A DNA stretch of 18,677 bases from Thermocaproicibacter sp036844765 (GTDB lineage Bacteria > Bacillota > Clostridia > Oscillospirales > Acutalibacteraceae): NCBI GenBank assembly GCA_036844765.1, contig DAIUFE010000032.1, positions 1 through 18,677 of the forward strand, written 5' to 3'. The notes under the pieces were generated by a model, which saw only the letters and a list, made by a program, of their open reading frames with translations, ran no database searches and had not been told where the DNA came from. Below, in pieces: positions 1 through 6,980 of the stretch (position 1 is the first letter of the stretch; the number at the start of each line of letters is the position of its first letter). The translations under genes were made by a program, and so were the position numbers.

Positions 1-67
1 GCTTGAGGTTGATCACGACGAACTCGCGGATGGCCTGCTCGTCCTCCGCCACCAATATCGTTTTCAA
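1..67 (-). CDS. Response regulator, N-terminal start only (partial)
   Basis: Only the first 22 codons are in the window. They read MKTILVAEDEQAIREFVVIN and onward, the first beta strand and first helix of a receiver (CheY-like) domain. The acidic pocket is the E-D-E triplet at residues 8-10. The start is a TTG codon at 65-67, chosen because GGGAGGGAG lies 7 nt upstream and no in-frame ATG fits. The gene begins 24 nt after the stop of the FG-GAP lipoprotein on the same strand, so the two are probably co-transcribed. The output domain lies outside the window; an OmpR/PhoP type is likely but not visible. The receiver call is strong despite the short length. Confidence 0.8.
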   Translation of the reverse strand, partial: MKTILVAEDEQAIREFVVINLK

Positions 68-91
68 AAAGAAGCTCCCTCCCGTTCGTTC

Positions 92-1435
92 TCAGTCCTG
101 GGGAATCAGCTCAAAGGCGTCCTGCACCTCGCCCTGGGTCATGGCCAGCGGGTTCTCCGGCGAAGGGCGCGCCGCGGCGAAGCGCAGGCTGCCCTTGGAA
201 TCGAGCAGGAAGAACCCCTTCGTGCCCGCGCCGGATTCCCACTCCTTCCGGGTGAAGGCCTCGATCTTCAGCAGCTCCGGCCCGCGGACGCCCGCCGCGT
301 CCTTCGGGGACGCCAGCCACTGGTAGAAGTGCAGCGTGCGCGTCGAGGGGTCCAGGCTCGTGGTGATCTTGCCGCGCCACATGTCCGGCACCGAGAACCA
401 GTACCCGTCCGCATAGTCGATCACCATGCTCATCACGCGCACGAAGGTGCCCGTCGAGGTGTCGTAGCGGTGCCAGCTCGTCAGGTAGTCGGCCTCGTCC
501 TCGCCCATGCCGCTGTAGCCGGGCATCAGGGTCACGATGGGGATCTCGAGGATGCGGTCGCCGTTGATGTCGCGCGAGACGACGGAGGTCGGGCGCTCGG
601 TGCTCTTGGCCGTCTTGGTCTTGGGGTCGTAGAACGGCGCCTGGAGCGACTTTTTCGCCTTGTCCCAGTACAACATTTCGGTCGTCATCACGTTGGCGGC
701 CTTCACGCCGTCCAGCACCACGCCGGTCTGCTTCTCGTTGACGAGGCCGGTCTTCAGCGAGGCGTACTTGGTCACGCCGGTGTCCAGCGGGGCGGTGCCC
801 CTCACCTCCGCGGCGCCGTTCTTCATGCTCAGCAGCCGCGCCTGGGCGGGCTGGTCGCCCACCGTCACGCCCGCCGTGAAGATCTCGTCGCGCCCGTCGC
901 CGTCCAGGTCGGCCACGGTCATCTCGGTGTAGCTCTGGTTCAGCCGCAGCTCGTTCATCCTGCCGCCCTTATAATAGTAGACGCAGATGGTGCCCGTGTT
1001 GTTCAGGCTGTTCCCCCAGCCGACGACGGTCTCGTCTTCGCCGTCGCCGTCCAGGTCGCCGAAGCACACGCGGTCCACCTGCGCCGCCGGGTTGCTGAAC
1101 ACGCCGGCGCTGCGCCAGCCGCCGCCCGCCTTCTGCATGAAGGCGATGCTGGTGCCCGCGGCGTCGTCGCCTTTCCGGTAAAACGCCATGGCCCCGCTCT
1201 CCCCGCCGAGCCTGTGGGCGATCACCGCGGAGCGGTACTGCCCCGCCGCCGGGTACTCGAGGACCATGTCGCTGCCCGCCGTCTGCTCCAGCAGGCCCTG
1301 GATGTCCGCCTCGTTCTCGCCCGTCGGGCGCGGCGCGTGCATCAGCGCCTGCGCGTCCAGCCCGATGAACGAGCAGCCGGAAAGCGCGGCCAGCAGCGCG
1401 AGCGCGGCCGCCAGCGCGCCGGCCCTGCGTTTCAT
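92..1435 (-). CDS. FG-GAP/VCBS-repeat lipoprotein
   Basis: A 447-residue predicted lipoprotein. Residues 1-21 form a signal peptide with lipobox LSGC, so Cys21 is the expected lipidation site. The body carries beta-propeller-type FG-GAP motifs with calcium-loop aspartates: DLDGDGEDE at about residue 127, DLDGDGRDE at about 176, and a weaker DINGDR at about 289. These loops usually build a propeller with binding or sensing roles outside the membrane. I chose the ATG at 1435 because GGAGGGAGGGG sits about 8 nt upstream; an in-frame ATG at 1465 would add ten charged residues before the signal peptide and has no such site. The gene precedes a response regulator by 24 nt, which suggests, by inference only, a role in signalling at the cell surface. 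The exact ligand cannot be read from the sequence. Confidence 0.85.
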   Translation of the reverse strand: MKRRAGALAAALALLAALSGCSFIGLDAQALMHAPRPTGENEADIQGLLEQTAGSDMVLEYPAAGQYRSAVIAHRLGGESGAMAFYRKGDDAAGTSIAFMQKAGGGWRSAGVFSNPAAQVDRVCFGDLDGDGEDETVVGWGNSLNNTGTICVYYYKGGRMNELRLNQSYTEMTVADLDGDGRDEIFTAGVTVGDQPAQARLLSMKNGAAEVRGTAPLDTGVTKYASLKTGLVNEKQTGVVLDGVKAANVMTTEMLYWDKAKKSLQAPFYDPKTKTAKSTERPTSVVSRDINGDRILEIPIVTLMPGYSGMGEDEADYLTSWHRYDTSTGTFVRVMSMVIDYADGYWFSVPDMWRGKITTSLDPSTRTLHFYQWLASPKDAAGVRGPELLKIEAFTRKEWESGAGTKGFFLLDSKGSLRFAAARPSPENPLAMTQGEVQDAFELIPQD

Positions 1436-1474
1436 GCGCACCCCTCCCTCCGGCCGTTTTTTCATATCGAGCTT

Positions 1475-1483
1475 ATTATAGCA
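1475..1483 (-). promoter_or_regulatory. Extended -10 promoter of the FG-GAP lipoprotein gene
   Basis: On the minus strand TGCTATAAT forms an extended -10 element about 40 nt upstream of the lipoprotein start codon. There is no good -35 hexamer at 16-18 nt, as is common for extended -10 promoters. It would drive the lipoprotein and the response regulator. Confidence 0.5.
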
Positions 1484-1511
1484 TACTCGTCCCTAAAAAT
1501 CAGTATCAATT

Positions 1512-1553
1512 TTGCGCCGGCAAAGCCGGCTTCGGCCCGCGGCGGGCGCGCGG
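1512..1553 (+). repeat. Fragment of the dispersed GC-rich repeat (5' module)
   Basis: The plus strand reads GCGCCGGCAAAGCCGGC followed by TTCGGCCCGC, matching the 5' module of the full copies at 3061-3190 and on the minus strand at 17196-17283. The AT-containing core and the 3' module are missing. GCCGGC-AAA-GCCGGC can form a tight hairpin. The fragment lies immediately 3' of the S41 peptidase stop codon (TAG at 1554-1556), in antisense orientation to that gene. Confidence 0.55.
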
Positions 1554-2972
1554 CTATTTCAGATAATCGAACGCCGCCTGAAGCTCGTCCTCGCCGAACG
1601 GGACGACGACGTCCGGCACCAATTCTTTCCGGTTGGCTTTCCGGTCGGGGCGGGTAACGGAGACGGTGGCGATCTGGACCATGAACGAAGAATTTTTCAG
1701 CGTCCGTTTTACCGGACCCCCATACATATCGGGCGCCTGCCTCGTCGCTCTGCCCATCACGATCCCCAGCTTCCCGTCCTGCACCCTTGCCGCCGTAACA
1801 GTGGAGGCGCTGTCCGAGAACTCGTCGATCAGAACGACCAGCTTCACCTTGGGATTGGGCACGGCGTCAAGATCGGCCGGATTCTCTGCTTTTTGAGGCA
1901 TCAGTTCGCTCTTCCGGGAACGGAAGCCCGCGTGAGGCGGCGTCATTTTCATTGCTGTGAAGATATAATCCGCCACATCGGCGTTTCCTCCCGGATTGCC
2001 GCGCAGATCCCAGACGACTTTTCGGGTCCCCTCATAAACGGCTTGATTCAGCGCCCCTGTCGCCTGATTCAGGGCGTCGGAATAATCAAACTGGTTCATG
2101 TCCAGATAAAAGCAGTCTCCCTTTCTGTAATAGCCCGCAACGTCGCTGTTGCCCGGCGCGTAGGGAGAGGGCGACTTCAGCTCGCTCCGCATCTTTTCCG
2201 TCCCGCCGGGCCCCTCCACCGTCAGCGTCACGGGGCCGTCCGTCCGGACGCCGCTGCGGGCGAGGATCGCCGCGAAGTGGGAATAATAGGCGTTGTTGTA
2301 GGCCGTGCCGACGTCGTTCTCCGCGTCGTACAGGCGGCCGATGGTCTTCGTGATTTTTGCGACCGGGACGTCGCCGATCTCGGTGACATACCGCTTGCTC
2401 AGCCTTTTATTTTCATCCAGAAGATAAAGCCGGCCGCCGTTCCACCACCAGCTGGCGGAGGAGGTGGGAATAAAGCGGCGGTCCTGCCACACATCGCTGA
2501 AGGACCTGTCGCCGATGATGTCCGTATGCAGGTCCGCGATGGATGCCAGGTATTCGTGGCACCACGCGCCGAAATCGTCCATCGAAACGGTCCGGTCGAT
2601 CGCTTCGACCGACTTCCGAAATTCGGCTTCCGCCGCGTCCGTCTTTTTGCAGGCCGCCGAGCCCGGATTCTCATATATGGGATGGGCGCCCTTGATGTAT
2701 CCGATCAGCTCGTTCATATCGGCGGCCGCCTCGGCTTCGGTCAGCGGCTCCGTGCGGCGCTCGGCGCTGCCCCCGCCGGCCGCGGAGCTGACCGCCCCCG
2801 CACCGGACGAGGCCGCCGGCCGCGGGGCCGCGGAGGACGGCGGCGGCGCGGAAGACACGGGTGCGGAGGACGGCCGCGCCGCCCCGCAGGAAGACAAAAA
2901 TACGGCGAGACATGCCGCCGCGGCCAAGGTTTGCACCTGCCTGCGGAAGAGACTCCTCCCGATCGTTTTCAC
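1554..2972 (-). CDS. S41-family peptidase-like lipoprotein
   Basis: A 472-residue predicted secreted lipoprotein. Residues 1-29 form a signal peptide with lipobox LSSC (Cys29). A Ser/Ala/Pro-rich linker of about 45 residues follows and probably spans the wall. The peptidase part shows the S41 landmarks: DLHTDI near residue 149, DLRGNPGG at 322-329, and the nucleophile region FSDSAS with Ser388 next to Asp387. Downstream, where CtpA-type enzymes have a glycine-rich segment with the catalytic lysine, the sequence is GRATRQAPDMYGG with arginines and no lysine. This fits an S41 enzyme not using a Ser-Lys dyad, possibly His149-dependent, or an altered enzyme. No clear PDZ domain is seen. The start is GTG at 2970-2972, supported by GGGAGGGG 6 nt upstream. 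A promoter lies at 3030-3058. Substrate unknown. Confidence 0.85.
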   Translation of the reverse strand: MKTIGRSLFRRQVQTLAAAACLAVFLSSCGAARPSSAPVSSAPPPSSAAPRPAASSGAGAVSSAAGGGSAERRTEPLTEAEAAADMNELIGYIKGAHPIYENPGSAACKKTDAAEAEFRKSVEAIDRTVSMDDFGAWCHEYLASIADLHTDIIGDRSFSDVWQDRRFIPTSSASWWWNGGRLYLLDENKRLSKRYVTEIGDVPVAKITKTIGRLYDAENDVGTAYNNAYYSHFAAILARSGVRTDGPVTLTVEGPGGTEKMRSELKSPSPYAPGNSDVAGYYRKGDCFYLDMNQFDYSDALNQATGALNQAVYEGTRKVVWDLRGNPGGNADVADYIFTAMKMTPPHAGFRSRKSELMPQKAENPADLDAVPNPKVKLVVLIDEFSDSASTVTAARVQDGKLGIVMGRATRQAPDMYGGPVKRTLKNSSFMVQIATVSVTRPDRKANRKELVPDVVVPFGEDELQAAFDYLK

Positions 2973-3029
2973 CCGTTTCCCCTCCCGGATACAAAAAGGC
3001 CGAATTCCAGTTTGCTTGGGCCTCCGTTC

Positions 3030-3058
3030 ACTATATCACCCTATTATGTGAAATTCAA
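3030..3058 (-). promoter_or_regulatory. Promoter of the S41 peptidase gene
   Basis: On the minus strand TTGAAT (3053-3058) and TATAGT (3030-3035) are separated by exactly 17 bp, and TGA precedes the -10, giving an extended -10. The expected transcription start is near 3023, about 50 nt before the GTG start. The promoter abuts repeat copy A, which begins only 2-3 bp further upstream. Confidence 0.7.
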
Positions 3059-3060
3059 TC

Positions 3061-3190
3061 CCGCGGGCAAAGCCCGGCAGGCTGAGCCTGCACGCGCGGC
3101 CCGCCCCGGCAGTGGCCGGCTTCGGCCCGCCGTTCAACACGGAGCAAAAAATAAGCGTAGTTAGGCGGGACAGTTTGGGGCCGCTCCCGC
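3061..3190 (+). repeat. Dispersed GC-rich repeat, copy A
   Basis: The copy is complete, with three modules. The first is a small hairpin, GCGGGCAAAGCCC, at its left end. The second is the core from GGCCCGCCGTTCAACACGG (3124 onward), through an A-rich stretch AGCAAAAAATAAG, to GGCGGGACAG. The third is a tail ending GGGGCCGCTCCCG. The GGCCCGCC and GGCGGGAC ends of the core are nearly inverted repeats, so the core can fold as a stem with a loop of about 40 nt. Close matches occur at 15565, 17088, 17196 and 17964. The first 730-bp gene-free stretch of the window (2973-3704) begins with this copy. Confidence 0.8.
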
Positions 3191-3213
3191 TTCTTCCTCC
3201 TTTCTTTTCCTCT

Positions 3214-3330
3214 GCGGGGCCTTTAGCAGGGAGGGGGCGCAGCCCTTTTTCCCAATAATATTCTTCCGGAATCTGCAGGTTGTTTTCTTTTGCGGGGGCC
3301 TTTGGCAGGGAGGGGGCGCAACCCCCTCCC
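3214..3330 (+). repeat. Two direct G-rich repeats in the 2973-3704 gene-free region
   Basis: Two near-identical units lie 78 bp apart at 3214-3245 and 3292-3330. Both read GCGGGG(G)CCTTT(A/G)GCAGGGAGGGGGCGCA. The second continues into CCCCCTCCC, so it can form a stem with its own GGGAGGGGG. A third related unit is on the minus strand within 3636-3675 (GCAGGGAGGGGGGC). I see no open frame with a plausible start in this stretch. The G runs could also form G-quadruplexes. Confidence 0.65.
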
Positions 3331-3379
3331 GACGATAACCCCCTTCCGCGCTCGGCGGGCTTACAATTCCGCCGCGCTT

Positions 3380-3581
3380 CCCGCGCGGGAGGGGGCAGGG
3401 GCTTTCCGCCCCATTTTCCGCAGGCCGTCGTGATGCGCTTCCCGCGCGGCTTGAGCGCAGTCTATAATCAAGATGAATCAATATTCAGAAAATTAAGCTG
3501 AAAATATACTGCTCGTATTGTTTCTGCAAATTTTCAGCACAGCGCAGACAAACGCTCACCCCCTGCCCCCTCCCGCGCGGG
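3380..3581. repeat. MITE-like element with 22-bp perfect terminal inverted repeats
   Basis: Positions 3380-3401 and 3560-3581 are perfect reverse complements (22 of 22; they contain CGCGGGAGGGGGCAGGGG). They enclose about 158 bp with a strikingly AT-rich centre for this genome. Nested inside are TGAGCG (3452-3457) pairing with CGCTCA (3553-3558), and GCTGAAAAT (3497-3505) pairing perfectly with ATTTTCAGC (3530-3538). The whole block can fold as one long nested hairpin. A 15-bp direct repeat GCGCTTCCCGCGCGG occurs at 3374 and 3435. No coding potential is apparent. It may be a miniature mobile element or a structured RNA gene. Confidence 0.6.
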
Positions 3582-3635
3582 CGGCGCAGCGAAACCGTAG
3601 GCCCGCCGGGCGCGGAAGGGGAGTATCTATAGATC

Positions 3636-3661
3636 GGGAGGGGGGCTGCCGCCCCCCTCCC
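3636..3661. other. Perfect 11-bp GC stem-loop
   Basis: GGGAGGGGGGC and GCCCCCCTCCC flank the 4-nt loop TGCC. It lies 44 nt past the stop of the minus-strand M14 peptidase gene, so it may terminate or stabilise that transcript, but no U-run follows on either strand. It also belongs to the G-rich repeat family seen at 3214 and 3292. Confidence 0.6.
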
Positions 3662-3704
3662 TGCTTTAAACCCCCGGAAAGGAAAATCGGCCTTCCGCTT
3701 CCGG

Positions 3705-3760
3705 CTAAACGGCGGGCCGGGCCGGGCCGCCGCCCGGGGCGGGCCGAGCCGGGCCATTGC
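3705..3760 (-). repeat. Fragment of the dispersed GC-rich repeat inside the M14 gene 3' end
   Basis: On the minus strand CGGCCCGGCCCGCCGTTTAG (preceded by further GGCCCG units) matches the 5' module and core start of the repeat family. The match fades after GCCGGAAGCGG. It provides the Pro/Ala/Arg-rich C-terminal tail and the TAG stop of the M14 peptidase. Confidence 0.6.
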
Positions 3761-5024
3761 CCGCGGCGTAGAGGAGCATCCCCAGGTTTTCGGCGTAGAT
3801 CTGGGGGAACTGGGAGAGCGGCAGGGGGTTCTGCCCCTCGCCGACCTCTATGGTATAGCCGGGGCGGCGGAAATCCTGGGTGAACCAGTCCTTGTAGCCG
3901 GCGTAGGAGGCGACGCCCGTCGCCTCCTCAAGCGCGTAGCCGCTGATGTCCGCGAGGCTCTGGCCGATGGTGCGCGCCTCGGCGGGTGCCAGGTTCATGA
4001 AGTTCCAGTAGATCACCCGGCCCTGGGAGTGGTAGGCCATCACCAGGCGGAAATCGTGGCTGCGCGTGAAGCCCACCATCGCGCGCGTCTCCGGCTCCGA
4101 GACCGGGTACGGCCCGGAGTAGCGCGTCGGCCCGGGGCCGGTGATGCCCAGCCCCGCCTCCGCCTGCTTCGACTGCCGCCACGCGGCGTCGTAGTTGTGG
4201 TTCAGGTCCACGCCGCGGATATTGGCCTGCCACACGGTGGAAAAATCGGCGCTGCCGCCGTTCCAGCGGATCAGCCGGTCGCGGTACGGGTTGCCCGGCG
4301 TCAGGCCGTTCAGCACGAGGTCCACGCCGTCCGGGTTGACCATCGGCACCAGCCAGACGCTCGCGGAATCCCAGATCTCCCGCGGGTCGTAGCCGCCGAT
4401 CGGCCGGCCGAGCGCGTAGGCGCGCAGAAAATCCTCCGCGAACTTCATCAGCACGGGGGAGGTGATCCACTCCAGCGCGTGGTGCGCCGCGTTGTACGAG
4501 ACGTTGCGCGGGCCGGTGCCCAGGCGCAGGGCGTAGAGCGTTTTGCCCAGCACGCTGGCGCCGATGCTCGAGACGCGCAGAAACGGATACCGCGCCTTGA
4601 GGCCCTGGATGTTCCGCATCAGAACCTCGTAGGTATAGGCGGCGTCGGTCGCCACCACGCCGAAGGAGTACGGCACCGTCACGCGCGCGCCGATCCGCAG
4701 GTTGTCCGGGTCCATGGAGGGGTTCGCGGCCTCGATCGCTGCGGGGTCCGTGCCGTACCGCTGCGCGATGCCGTAGAACGTGTCCCCCGCCCGCACCGTG
4801 TAAACGTCGTACCCCAGCAGGAACTGCATGAGCACCCGCGCCGTCCGCGGGCCGACGACGCCGTCCGCCGCAAGGCCGAACCTCCGCTGGAACTCCTCGA
4901 CCGCCCGCCGCGTCTGCTGCCCGAACACGCCGTCCACTCCGCCCGCGTACAGCCCCATCCGCTTCAGCACGGACTGCATCTCCATCACGTCGCTGCCGGC
5001 GTCGCCCAAACGCAGAATCCTCAA
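3705..5024 (-). CDS. PG-binding/LysM/M14 peptidase (gamma-D-glutamyl-L-diamino-acid endopeptidase I type)
   Basis: A 439-residue cell-wall hydrolase. Residues 1-70 form a peptidoglycan-binding type 1 domain (LRLGDAGSDVMEMQSVLKRM, then GVDGVFGQQTRRAVEEFQ). Residues about 73-118 are a LysM domain (YTVRAGDTFYGIAQRYGT). The rest is a zinc M14 carboxypeptidase domain. Predicted zinc ligands are His182 and Glu185 (HALEW) and His332 (YHSQG). NPDG and LNHNY (275-278) form the substrate pocket, and Glu393 (YTIEVGEG) is the catalytic base. This architecture matches endopeptidases cutting the gamma-D-Glu-Dap bond of stem peptides. The start is TTG at 5022-5024 with GGGAGGG 6 nt upstream. There is no signal peptide, so export is either non-classical or via lysis or sporulation. 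The last 14 or so residues (PARPAPGGGPARPAV) are encoded by a dispersed-repeat fragment. Two holin-like genes lie divergently upstream. Confidence 0.9.
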   Translation of the reverse strand: MRILRLGDAGSDVMEMQSVLKRMGLYAGGVDGVFGQQTRRAVEEFQRRFGLAADGVVGPRTARVLMQFLLGYDVYTVRAGDTFYGIAQRYGTDPAAIEAANPSMDPDNLRIGARVTVPYSFGVVATDAAYTYEVLMRNIQGLKARYPFLRVSSIGASVLGKTLYALRLGTGPRNVSYNAAHHALEWITSPVLMKFAEDFLRAYALGRPIGGYDPREIWDSASVWLVPMVNPDGVDLVLNGLTPGNPYRDRLIRWNGGSADFSTVWQANIRGVDLNHNYDAAWRQSKQAEAGLGITGPGPTRYSGPYPVSEPETRAMVGFTRSHDFRLVMAYHSQGRVIYWNFMNLAPAEARTIGQSLADISGYALEEATGVASYAGYKDWFTQDFRRPGYTIEVGEGQNPLPLSQFPQIYAENLGMLLYAAGNGPARPAPGGGPARPAV

Positions 5025-5062
5025 CGCAATCCCTCCCGAAAAGGTAGAATCTTCCTCTTTAG

Positions 5063-5068
5063 ATTATA
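5063..5068 (-). promoter_or_regulatory. Possible -10 box of the M14 peptidase gene
   Basis: TATAAT is present on the minus strand about 40 nt upstream of the TTG start. No convincing -35 hexamer is seen at 16-18 nt, so activator help or another sigma factor is possible. Confidence 0.35.
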
Positions 5069-5113
5069 TTGAAATCCGCCCCGGTTTATACGCGCAAAAA
5101 AATTTTCGCGGAA

Positions 5114-5133
5114 TTTGCCCTGCGCAGGGCAAA
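5114..5133. promoter_or_regulatory. 20-bp perfect palindrome between the M14 and holin-like genes
   Basis: TTTGCCCTGCGCAGGGCAAA is a perfect 10+10 inverted repeat. It sits 90 nt upstream of the M14 start and 48 nt upstream of the first holin-like gene. Its position in the shared divergent intergenic region suits an operator for a dimeric regulator. It could also form an RNA hairpin; no U-run follows on either strand. Confidence 0.5.
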
Positions 5134-5180
5134 AAACGCCTCCGTTTGCCGGTGGGATGGAACCGGAAAGGAGGGATGGA

Positions 5181-5516
5181 ATGCGCGACTGGCTTCTGAA
5201 GTACGGATTGGCCGCCGCGTTCGGCGCGCTGGGGGCCTTTGTGGGCCGCCTGGCGAAGAAGCGCCGCGCGCGCCTCGCGGAGAGGGAGGCCCGGCAAACG
5301 GCGCTGGAGGCCGGCGTGCGCGCCCTGCTGCACGACCGCCTCCGCGACCGCTGCGCCGCATGCCTGCGGCAGGGCTTCGCCGGCGTGGCGGACCGCGAGA
5401 ACCTGGAGGGGCTGTACGCCCCCTACCACGCGCTGGGCGGGAACGGAACGGGCACGGAGCTGTACGGGAAGATTTTGAAGCTGCCGGTGGAGCCGGAACA
5501 AAAGGAGGAATCGTAA
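5181..5516 (+). CDS. Small holin-associated phage-type membrane protein
   Basis: A 111-residue protein with one N-terminal hydrophobic segment (residues about 4-22, WLLKYGLAAAFGALGAFVG). A basic stretch LAKKRRARLAEREAR follows, then a soluble helical part ending YHALGGNGTGTELYGKILKLP. From memory this pattern matches a small protein of clostridial and bacillar prophages encoded beside the holin. The start ATG at 5181 is chosen because AAGGAGGG lies 5 nt upstream; earlier in-frame codons have no such site. The next gene begins 3 nt after the stop, so the two are co-translated. No other phage genes are visible nearby, so this looks like a relic or domesticated lysis pair. Function is inferred from context. 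Confidence 0.7.
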   Translation: MRDWLLKYGLAAAFGALGAFVGRLAKKRRARLAEREARQTALEAGVRALLHDRLRDRCAACLRQGFAGVADRENLEGLYAPYHALGGNGTGTELYGKILKLPVEPEQKEES

Positions 5517-5519
5517 AGG

Positions 5520-5909
5520 ATGTGGCAGACAGCGTGGAACACCGTCCTAACGGCGGCGGCCGCGGCGCTCGCGGCCGTGCTCGCGGCGGCGGTCAGGGCC
5601 TTCGGGGACGCGGGCGTCGCGTACCTGCAGCAGAAGCGGGACGAGCTGCGCGCCCGCATGGGCGCGCAGGAGTACGACCGCCGCCTCGCCTTCGCGCGCG
5701 AGGCGTGGAACGTGGTCGACGAATATTTCCGCATCACACCGGGCCTGATCAAAACCATCGAAGCCAAGCAGGAAAAATTTGCGGAGGAGCTGAAAAAGCG
5801 CCTCCCCGCCGTCACGGACACCCAGATTGAGCAGCTGAGGCAGGCCGTCGCGGGCGAGGTCAACAAGGGCCGCGAGGCCCTGTTCCCGCCCGCCCAAGGC
5901 GCAGACTGA
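5520..5909 (+). CDS. Phage holin, LLH family
   Basis: A 129-residue protein resembling the LLH family of phage holins. A short membrane segment (residues about 6-26, Ala/Val/Leu-rich) is followed by a long charged helical region containing AREAWNVVDEYF, then ITPGLIKTIEAKQEKFAEELKKRLPAVTDTQIEQL in broken stretches typical of the family. Such proteins permeabilise the membrane or help endolysin release in phages. The gene follows the previous one by 3 nt; AGGAGG lies 11 nt upstream inside the preceding gene. A strong terminator follows at 5929-5970. The divergent neighbour is a cell-wall hydrolase, so the locus has the parts of a lysis module, although no phage structural genes are present. Confidence 0.75.
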   Translation: MWQTAWNTVLTAAAAALAAVLAAAVRAFGDAGVAYLQQKRDELRARMGAQEYDRRLAFAREAWNVVDEYFRITPGLIKTIEAKQEKFAEELKKRLPAVTDTQIEQLRQAVAGEVNKGREALFPPAQGAD

Positions 5910-5928
5910 TTTCCCCGGTCCGGAATTG

Positions 5929-5970
5929 CCCCGTCCTGAAGAAAATCTCCGGGACGGGGATTTTCTTATT
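5929..5970 (+). terminator. Rho-independent terminator after the holin pair
   Basis: CCCCGTCC (5929-5936) pairs with GGACGGGG (5952-5959), followed by ATTTTCTTATT. It lies 20 nt after the holin stop and overlaps the last codons of the convergent methyltransferase gene. Confidence 0.8.
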
Positions 5971-6721
5971 CCCCTGTCACCCGGCCGACATAGGCGCACG
6001 CCGTGTAGGGAACCTCGAGCCGGCCGCCCCGCGCGTTGCGGTCGAACACCTCCCCCAGCGCCCGCAGATAGTCTTCATACTCGGCGTCGCCTTTCTTCAG
6101 CGAATAGGAAGCCGAGAGGCTCCGCTCCAAAAAGCCGCGCCGGTCGTAGGATTGTCCGTTGGGGAACTGCCGCGCCTCGCACCGGCCGCCGAAGAACTGC
6201 CCGACCCGGTCCTCGGTGGGGCAGTTCGCGCCGTAATTGGGGCAGTAACGGCGGAACACCGCGGCCCATTCCGGCAGCGGGATGCCGCCGGGCTCGTCCC
6301 GGCGCGCGTTCCAGACCAGCGCCACCCGGCCGCCGGGCCGCAGGATCCGCGCGCACTCCCTGCGGAACCCCTCGGGGTCGAACCAATGGAACGCCTGCGC
6401 CGCCGTCACGAAATCGACGGCGCCGTCCGGCAGGCCCGTATGCTCCGCCGTCCCCGCGACGGAGACGAAGCCCGGCCTGCCGGAAAGCGCGCGCTCCGCC
6501 TGGCGGCGCATGTCGCCGTTCGGCTCCACCGCGAACACGCGGCACCCGCGCTCCAGCAACGGCCGCAGGAAGATCCCCGTGCCGGAGCCGATGTCCGCCG
6601 CGGCGCTCCCCTTCCCCAGCCCGAACTCCTCCGAAAGCCAGTCGTACAGCGCCGCCGGGTACCCCGGCCGCGACCGCGCGTAAACCTCCGCCTTCCCCGT
6701 GAACCGCTCCGTATTCTCCAT
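5966..6721 (-). CDS. Class I SAM-dependent methyltransferase
   Basis: A 251-residue protein with the methyltransferase-11 type fold. The N-terminus MENTERFTGKAEVYARSRPG is typical of small-molecule methyltransferases related to UbiE. Motif I is DIGSGTG (residues 43-49), the acidic residue that contacts the ribose is Glu66 (AVEPN), and post-I/II motifs include DFVTAAQAFHWFD and LRPGGRVALVWN. The start is uncertain. ATG at 6721 matches the family N-terminus, while an in-frame GTG at 6730 has GGAG 7 nt upstream and would add three residues. The gene stands alone on this strand. Its 3' end converges on the holin terminator. The substrate cannot be deduced. Confidence 0.85.
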   Translation of the reverse strand: MENTERFTGKAEVYARSRPGYPAALYDWLSEEFGLGKGSAAADIGSGTGIFLRPLLERGCRVFAVEPNGDMRRQAERALSGRPGFVSVAGTAEHTGLPDGAVDFVTAAQAFHWFDPEGFRRECARILRPGGRVALVWNARRDEPGGIPLPEWAAVFRRYCPNYGANCPTEDRVGQFFGGRCEARQFPNGQSYDRRGFLERSLSASYSLKKGDAEYEDYLRALGEVFDRNARGGRLEVPYTACAYVGRVTGE

Positions 6722-6980
6722 TCCGCGCACCCCGTTTCTCCGTTTTTGATTCCATATAGATGTAAGAGGACCGCACGGGGATATCGTACCGCCTTTCCCC
6801 CGCCGCAGTCAAGCCCGGCGGGCGGCGCCGGCCCAAAAAATCCTTTTGCCCGCGCCTCCTCTTTTCTCCCTTTTTTCTCGGATTTTTCCACATTCGGAAC
6901 CCCAGGCTCCGCGCGGGCCGCCCGGCGTTTGTGAACAGACTGTGTCCTCGGATGTTGCGTCTGCGCAAATAAAACAGCGG

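Noticed and set aside
1512..3164. A long plus-strand open frame opposite the S41 peptidase gene
   Set aside because: It is a shadow of the S41 gene. It has no recognisable domain and runs through repeat copy A at its end.
3463..3468. TATAAT as a promoter inside the inverted-repeat element
   Set aside because: No -35 hexamer at 16-18 nt (TTGAGC is only 6 bp away). It may still matter if the element is transcribed, but cannot be called.
3636..3661. Rho-independent terminator for the M14 peptidase gene
   Set aside because: The stem is strong but no U-run follows on the minus strand, so I listed it as a stem-loop only.
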